Assembly (NCBI GenBank): GCA_020860745.1
Contig: JAJBTR010000243.1
Coordinates: 1 to 9,287 of the forward strand
Direction of reading: 5' to 3'
DNA from: Lachnospiraceae bacterium
Lineage (GTDB): Bacteria; Bacillota; Clostridia; Lachnospirales; Lachnospiraceae
Length of the DNA stretch: 9,287 nucleotides
Part shown: positions 6,229 through 9,287 of the stretch, in pieces
Layout: each line of letters starts with the position of its first letter
How positions within the stretch are numbered: the stretch's first letter is position 1
The notes under the pieces: model-generated
What the model was told of the DNA's origin: nothing
Databases searched by the model: none
What the model saw: the letters and a program-made list of their open reading frames with translations, nothing else
Translations under genes and position numbers: made by a program

Positions 6229-6264
6229 CGTCTATTAGTTTCGACATGACTATTGTAATAGACG
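6229..6264. promoter_or_regulatory. Candidate BlaI-type operator
   Basis: CGTCTATTA (6229-6237) and TAATAGACG (6256-6264) are perfect 9-bp inverted arms 18 bases apart. Inside the right arm, CTATT-GT-AATAG (6250-6261) is itself a short dyad resembling the TACA/TGTA-type sites of this repressor family. The element covers the -10 box and start region of the repressor promoter, so bound repressor would block transcription. Confidence 0.65.
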
Positions 6265-6280
6265 ATGTGCGGTTTTTCAA
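6252..6280 (-). promoter_or_regulatory. Promoter of the blaI-M56 operon
   Basis: On the minus strand TTGAAA (6275-6280) is followed after exactly 17 bases by TACAAT (6252-6257), each one base from consensus. The expected start is near 6245, giving a leader of about 48 bases to the repressor ATG at 6197. Confidence 0.75.
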
Positions 6281-6364
6281 CATTCTTTTATACATCGATA
6301 GCACATTTCACCACGCAAACATCCTGTATATAATTTCATTCCCATACCTCAATTCTGCTTTTCC

Positions 6365-6390
6365 TATAATACTCTGCAAAAAGGAGAGAT
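6365..6390 (+). promoter_or_regulatory. -10 box and ribosome site of the plus-strand HTH gene
   Basis: TATAAT at 6365-6370 is a perfect -10 box, though no good -35 lies 17 bases upstream. Another TATAAT at 6329-6334 is an alternative. AAGGAGAG at 6381-6388 is a strong ribosome site correctly spaced from the ATG at 6394. Confidence 0.45.
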
Positions 6391-6393
6391 TTT

Positions 6394-6729
6394 ATGCCAT
6401 CCAAAAAGACAATACATACTTTCCGCCAGAATCTGACGGAACTTCTGAACGAGGATTCTCTCACTTCCATGCGCAATCTCAGCACCAGTATCGGAGCTTC
6501 CGACAGCTATATCCGCAAAATTCTGAACGATGACGCTTCCCCATCTCTTGATAAGATTGATGATATCAGCGAATTTTTTGACATCGACAGTTGGAAACTG
6601 TTCTACGACGCAGATTCTGACGACAACGACTCACTCGCAATCCTGGAAATGATCCGGCGGATGCCGTCCGACATGCTTCCTCTGGTGAAAAAGTATCTGG
6701 AATATCTGATCGAAAAAGAAAATGACTGA
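6394..6729 (+). CDS. Small XRE-like helix-turn-helix protein
   Basis: This 111-residue protein is the only plus-strand gene. Residues about 9-68 look like a lambda-repressor-type domain: FRQNLTELLNED, then LSTSIGASDSYIRKILNDDASPSLDKIDDISEFFDI, with SDSYIRKIL as the likely recognition helix. An acidic linker (72-80, DADSDDNDS) leads to a C-terminal helix pair (LAILEMIRRM and LPLVKKYLEYLIEK) that may dimerise or bind a partner. It is divergent from the blaI operon and shares its 196-base intergenic region, so the inverted repeat there could affect both. It converges on the S8 peptidase gene. It resembles the XRE protein at 3996-4334 in size and layout but not closely in sequence. The target is unknown. 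Confidence 0.78.
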   Translation: MPSKKTIHTFRQNLTELLNEDSLTSMRNLSTSIGASDSYIRKILNDDASPSLDKIDDISEFFDIDSWKLFYDADSDDNDSLAILEMIRRMPSDMLPLVKKYLEYLIEKEND

Positions 6730-6746
6730 ATCAGATTACCCGTTGC

Positions 6747-6841
6747 CCGGTAAACTGTCGCATACGCACAGAGCAGCATGTAAGGAATAGCCCCGGCATC
6801 CTCAATCTCTATGCCGGGAAACTGTCGCGTACGCACAGGGC
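6747..6841. repeat. Direct repeat of the S8 gene 3' end, with a hairpin over its stop
   Basis: Bases 6747-6774 and 6814-6841 are 28-bp direct copies with three mismatches and an offset of 67. The right copy encodes the end of the S8 peptidase ([10 protein letters not shown]). The left copy, beyond the stop, would read ALCVCDSLPGNG in another frame. Between them CCCGGCAT (6792-6799) and ATGCCGGG (6811-6818) form a perfect 8-bp stem with the S8 stop codon partly in its loop. It lacks a T run in either direction, so its value as a terminator for the two convergent genes is doubtful. Confidence 0.8.
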
Positions 6842-8191
6842 GCCGTAGCCTGCCTGTTCGTTAGGATATGCGGAAAATCCCGGCAAAGGCCGCGCACCGC
6901 GGCGCAGATATGCTTTCACTTTTTCCCCATAAAGCCAGGCGTCATTTCCGAGACGGATTCCCCATTCCATCAGTAAAGCGGCGCCGCCGGTGACAAAGGG
7001 CGCTGCCATGGATGTGCCGCTTTTCGCGGTATATCCCCCGCCGGGTGCACAGGAGATAATATCAACTCCCGGCGCCGCCAGATCAGGCTTGACGCCGCCG
7101 GACTGCAGGCTGCCTCCGCGTCCGGAGAAGGACGCATAGCTGTCAAATACCGCATCATATGCGCCAACAGAAATCACTTTTCCGGCCGTAGCCGGAATTG
7201 TGATGGTATTGTCCGCCGTCGGTGTCAGAAAACCTGTCCCCGCCGAAAGTACAGACTGTCCCGGCATCCAGAGATCAAAGCGCCCATCGACAAGCTTTCG
7301 CGGCTCCAGGATTACTTCCCAGATACCGGAGGAAATGTAGGTTTCCCGCGGAATAAAATCAAAATAAACCTCCTGGTCAACACTGTAGGGGCGTGGCTCG
7401 CCGTAATAAATCAGCAGTTCTGTCCCCTCCGCCTCGAATCTCTGTGTCTGCCTTGCCGGATCCAGAGGACCGAAAATCATTCCGCCCGGAGAGCGGATGG
7501 AAATATCAAACTGATCTTCATAGGATTTCCAGAGCTGGATGTTTAGAGACGTCTCATATTCCCCCACAGAAAAAGAGATGATCCTTGCATTCTCATCGTA
7601 TAATGACATAGATTCCATATCTGCAAATGTGTTTGCGGCTACGGTGCCTTGAAATGACTCTGATTCAGAGATTCGTCCCATCGACTGTCTGGACAATCTC
7701 CAGTCAGAAACTGAAAGTGAAGAAATACGGCCGGAGTTTTCAGACGAAAGAATCCCCGATGTGTGAATCCGTGACGCACCTTCGTTCCCGGTTCCCGCCA
7801 CAACCACTGACTTCCAGTACGAAGCCGCCTCGCTCAGATAAGTCTCCACAAGGGAAGTCCCCCTGTGGGAGCCGTAATTGTTCCCGAAACTCAGATTGAC
7901 GGCAACCGGCATCCCCAGTTCTTTCGCCAGCCGCAACACATAATCCACAGCCAGCATCAGTTCTGCGGTTCGCGGAAACCCATCCGGATCTGCCGTCCCC
8001 ATTTTTACAATAATAAGCTGCGACTCCGGAGCCACACCGCGGTACAGACCCCCGGAAGCTCTGCCGTTTCCGGCACAGATTCCCGCCACATGCGTCCCAT
8101 GGCCGCTGCTGTCCCGGCTCGGGACGATGGCGTACCGTTCCTGCTCCGAGGTCTGTGCCAGCGCCTCATTAATCTCCTCGCTGTCAAAAAA
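6809..8191 (-). CDS. S8 subtilisin-like peptidase, catalytic main part (downstream of a frameshift)
   Basis: This frame carries the catalytic His in [10 protein letters not shown] (H249 of the restored protein), the oxyanion Asn in GTGNEGAS (N354) and the nucleophile Ser in SGTSMAAP (S612). About 258 residues separate the Asn from the Ser, far more than the 66 in subtilisin. The extra block (about 365-570, rich in beta strands) corresponds to the inserted jelly-roll domain of clostridial Csp-type subtilases. The frame stays open upstream to 8272, but homology begins only at the T run (8186-8193), with [11 protein letters not shown] continuing the N-terminal part. By itself this piece lacks the prodomain and the catalytic Asp. 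Csp relatives process spore-germination enzymes, but many gut Clostridia carry paralogues of unknown role. No signal peptide is present, so it is probably cytoplasmic. Confidence 0.87.
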   Translation of the reverse strand, partial: FFDSEEINEALAQTSEQERYAIVPSRDSSGHGTHVAGICAGNGRASGGLYRGVAPESQLIIVKMGTADPDGFPRTAELMLAVDYVLRLAKELGMPVAVNLSFGNNYGSHRGTSLVETYLSEAASYWKSVVVAGTGNEGASRIHTSGILSSENSGRISSLSVSDWRLSRQSMGRISESESFQGTVAANTFADMESMSLYDENARIISFSVGEYETSLNIQLWKSYEDQFDISIRSPGGMIFGPLDPARQTQRFEAEGTELLIYYGEPRPYSVDQEVYFDFIPRETYISSGIWEVILEPRKLVDGRFDLWMPGQSVLSAGTGFLTPTADNTITIPATAGKVISVGAYDAVFDSYASFSGRGGSLQSGGVKPDLAAPGVDIISCAPGGGYTAKSGTSMAAPFVTGGAALLMEWGIRLGNDAWLYGEKVKAYLRRGARPLPGFSAYPNEQAGYGALCVRDSFPA

Positions 8192-8846
8192 AACGATCAA
8201 GCGTCTGATCCCAGAGGCTGACAATCCTCGTCGTTCCGTCCTCATTCCGGAAATCCGGGTGGGTGTAGTCAATGTCGGAATCGATTACTGCCACAAGAAT
8301 GCCCTTACCATAGAGAGGCGTAAACTGAAATATATCTGATGTACCATTTTCTATTTCTCCTGTTTTCCCCGCAACTTTTTCCACAATTTCTTCTGTATCT
8401 TTCACAGAATCAGTATCCATCCTGCCAGATCTACCGCTTTCAGCCTCCTCTGTAGAGTTTTCAGTTCCCTCTTCAGGCTCTCCCCGAGGCACATCTGACA
8501 TACCACCCACCTGCAGCGAATTGATACAGGAAACACGCCTGCCTTCGTTTACCGCGAAGAACAGGCGCTTTGGTTTTTCAATATATTCAATTTCCGGCCA
8601 CCCGGAAACTTCCTCCATCCGGTCCTGCGGAACCGTCAGCACCGCATAGCCGTTTAAAAGCGGGCGGATCACGATGCCATCAGAAAAAGGCTCTGCGCCC
8701 TCCAGGCCACCCGACGCTTTCACAATCAACTGCCAGGACTTCCCAGCAGCGTCATATCCCACATTCAGCTCCTCCGACTTTTCGCGCTCCTCCTCAGTAG
8801 CATCCAGGTCAAGATTTAAGAGGTTAACCAGTTTTTCAATAATCAT
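8184..8846 (-). CDS. S8 subtilisin-like peptidase, prodomain and catalytic-Asp part ending in a frameshift
   Basis: Residues 1-110 match the N-terminal prodomain of clostridial S8 peptidases ([24 protein letters not shown], then [20 protein letters not shown]). Residues about 112-170 form an acidic, low-complexity linker that seems longer than usual. The catalytic Asp is D189 in [15 protein letters not shown], where the common DSG or DTG is DSD. Translation runs ...WDQTLDRFF and meets TGA at 8184-8186. Removing one of eight T on the coding strand (8186-8193) joins this to [11 protein letters not shown] and gives a 678-residue enzyme. The start is the ATG at 8846, chosen because the prodomain homology begins there; a GTG at 8897 is also open, and neither has a good ribosome site. 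A weak TATACT at 8865-8870 is the nearest -10-like box. Confidence 0.83.
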   Translation of the reverse strand: MIIEKLVNLLNLDLDATEEEREKSEELNVGYDAAGKSWQLIVKASGGLEGAEPFSDGIVIRPLLNGYAVLTVPQDRMEEVSGWPEIEYIEKPKRLFFAVNEGRRVSCINSLQVGGMSDVPRGEPEEGTENSTEEAESGRSGRMDTDSVKDTEEIVEKVAGKTGEIENGTSDIFQFTPLYGKGILVAVIDSDIDYTHPDFRNEDGTTRIVSLWDQTLDRFF

Positions 8847-8937
8847 AGGACGGATCCATTTATTAGTATAATACGAAAGTCTGATTGCAGCCCGCACCAG
8901 GCATTTCAGCTAAAACACAATAACTTTTCTACATCCT

Positions 8938-8958
8938 ATTCCGAAACCTTCTCGGAAT
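8938..8958. other. Inverted repeat upstream of the S8 gene
   Basis: ATTCCGA (8938-8944) and TCGGAAT (8952-8958) are perfect 7-bp arms around seven bases. The hairpin lies between the ATPase remnant and the S8 gene. On the minus strand no T run follows, so it is not a standard terminator for the remnant. It may lie in the S8 leader if transcription starts near the TATAAT at 8985-8990 (minus strand). Confidence 0.5.
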
Positions 8959-9037
8959 TTCCGATATATTTAAAAATAATGAAAATTATAAATTGTAAAA
9001 CTGCGGGAACATAATTCGATTATACAGCGGCCGGAAA

Positions 9038-9124
9038 TCAAAGAACAACAACCGCAAACTCAAAGTCGCCGCTCTGGTACATCCTGTTTAGTTTGCTTAA
9101 TTCCCGTTCTCTTCCAACAAACAT
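9038..9124 (-). pseudogene. Stub of an AAA-type ATPase, cut before Walker A
   Basis: A 28-codon frame starts at 9124 with TCCTCCC (GGGAGGA on the coding strand, 9131-9137) six bases upstream. The peptide MFVGRERELSKLNRMYQSGD, followed by FEFAVVVL, matches the N-terminus of ATPases with a C-terminal DUF234 domain, which normally continue VYGRRRVGKTT. Here the frame ends at TGA right where the Walker A loop should begin, and nothing in 8898-9037 recognisably encodes the rest. A deletion therefore seems to have removed nearly the whole gene (about 450 residues in the family) while leaving promoter, operators and ribosome site. The identification rests on pattern memory of a short peptide. Confidence 0.6.
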
Positions 9125-9159
9125 GCCGCATCCTCCCTGGGCGACCCTGCGCATAACAA

Positions 9160-9190
9160 CTAATCGTGCGATTACTAATTATGCAATTAG
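9160..9190. promoter_or_regulatory. Two tandem palindromes, likely operators
   Basis: CTAATCGTGCGATTA (9160-9174) and CTAATTATGCAATTAG (9175-9190) are adjacent related dyads of the form CTAATnnTGCnATTA. The first has TAATCG/CGATTA arms and the second CTAATT/AATTAG arms. They lie just downstream of the promoter below and upstream of the ribosome site, so a bound dimer pair would block transcription; they could also form hairpins in the leader RNA. Confidence 0.65.
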
Positions 9191-9202
9191 CAATTCAAAA
9201 AC

Positions 9203-9231
9203 ATCTTACCACAGCAGATATCTATCGTCAA
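9203..9231 (-). promoter_or_regulatory. Promoter of the ATPase stub
   Basis: On the minus strand TTGACG (9226-9231) and TAAGAT (9203-9208) are separated by exactly 17 bases. The start would fall near 9196, directly before the tandem palindromes. The remaining sequence to the window end shows only a run of seven A (T on the minus strand) at 9270-9276 after CCG, possibly the tail of a terminator for a gene outside the window. Confidence 0.7.
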
Positions 9232-9287
9232 TGGATTTTACTGCACAGGAATATATTTCCGGCAGACATAAAAAAACGGATATCCAT

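Noticed and set aside
6603..6836. Minus-strand open frame of 77 codons overlapping the HTH gene
   Set aside because: It is antisense to the plus-strand HTH gene, which has a strong ribosome site and a recognisable domain.
8192..8272. Independent start MTTPTRISG for the S8 main part
   Set aside because: The first 27 residues are the N-terminal half read out of frame; family similarity begins at the homopolymer, so this is a frameshift and not a separate gene.
8877..8917. Tiny minus-strand frame [13 protein letters not shown] before the S8 gene
   Set aside because: It is thirteen codons without a ribosome site or other support.
9160..9190. Mobile-element terminal repeats
   Set aside because: The palindromes are tandem, not at the ends of a coding element; no transposase and no target duplication are visible.

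Overview
The window looks like chromosomal DNA of a Clostridia member, most likely a gut Lachnospiraceae. The grounds are strong AGGAGG-type ribosome sites, moderate GC, and protein families typical of that group: a divergent LysA, a Csp-like S8 subtilase with an inserted domain, BlaI/M56 pairs with non-penicillin sensor tails, and a remnant of an 'MFxGREREL' ATPase. The organism is inferred from family resemblance only. Almost every gene is on the minus strand; the one exception is a small HTH regulator at 6394-6729.

Layout from left to right. At 125-811 is a membrane-anchored N-acetylmuramoyl-L-alanine amidase, with a degenerate copy of its own 3' end just past the stop. At 812-1034 is a gene-free stretch with two 33-bp repeats, each holding a perfect palindrome, followed by an 11-bp tandem array. 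At 1035-2333 is cobD/cbiB (cobinamide-phosphate synthase) with two extra linkers, one carrying a DNA direct repeat. At 2487-3755 is lysA-like diaminopimelate decarboxylase, with a textbook terminator after it and a structured leader before it. At 3996-4334 is an XRE-type regulator with its own terminator.

At 4454-6197 is a BlaI/BlaR1-like pair. The repressor (5805-6197) overlaps the M56 metalloprotease by 17 bases, and the protease is split by an in-frame TAG at 5537-5539. A good promoter with an overlapping inverted repeat lies upstream of the repressor and suggests autoregulation. The sensor tail has no penicillin-binding domain, so the signal is probably not a beta-lactam. The divergent plus-strand HTH gene starts about 115 bases past this promoter.

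At 6809-8846 is a large S8 subtilase whose reading frame breaks at a run of eight A (T on the coding strand). Removing one base restores a 678-residue protein with a full Asp/His/Ser triad. Its 3' end is also followed by a degenerate copy of itself. At 9038-9124 is a 28-codon stub of an AAA-type ATPase that stops just before the Walker A loop, yet it keeps a consensus promoter, two tandem operator-like palindromes and a strong ribosome site.

The right half therefore holds three interrupted genes in under 5 kb (M56 nonsense, S8 frameshift, ATPase truncation). This could be local decay, phase-variable or recoded expression, or sequencing error for the homopolymer case. The most unusual features are these interruptions, the two genes with echoed 3' ends, and the repeat cluster between the amidase and cobD.
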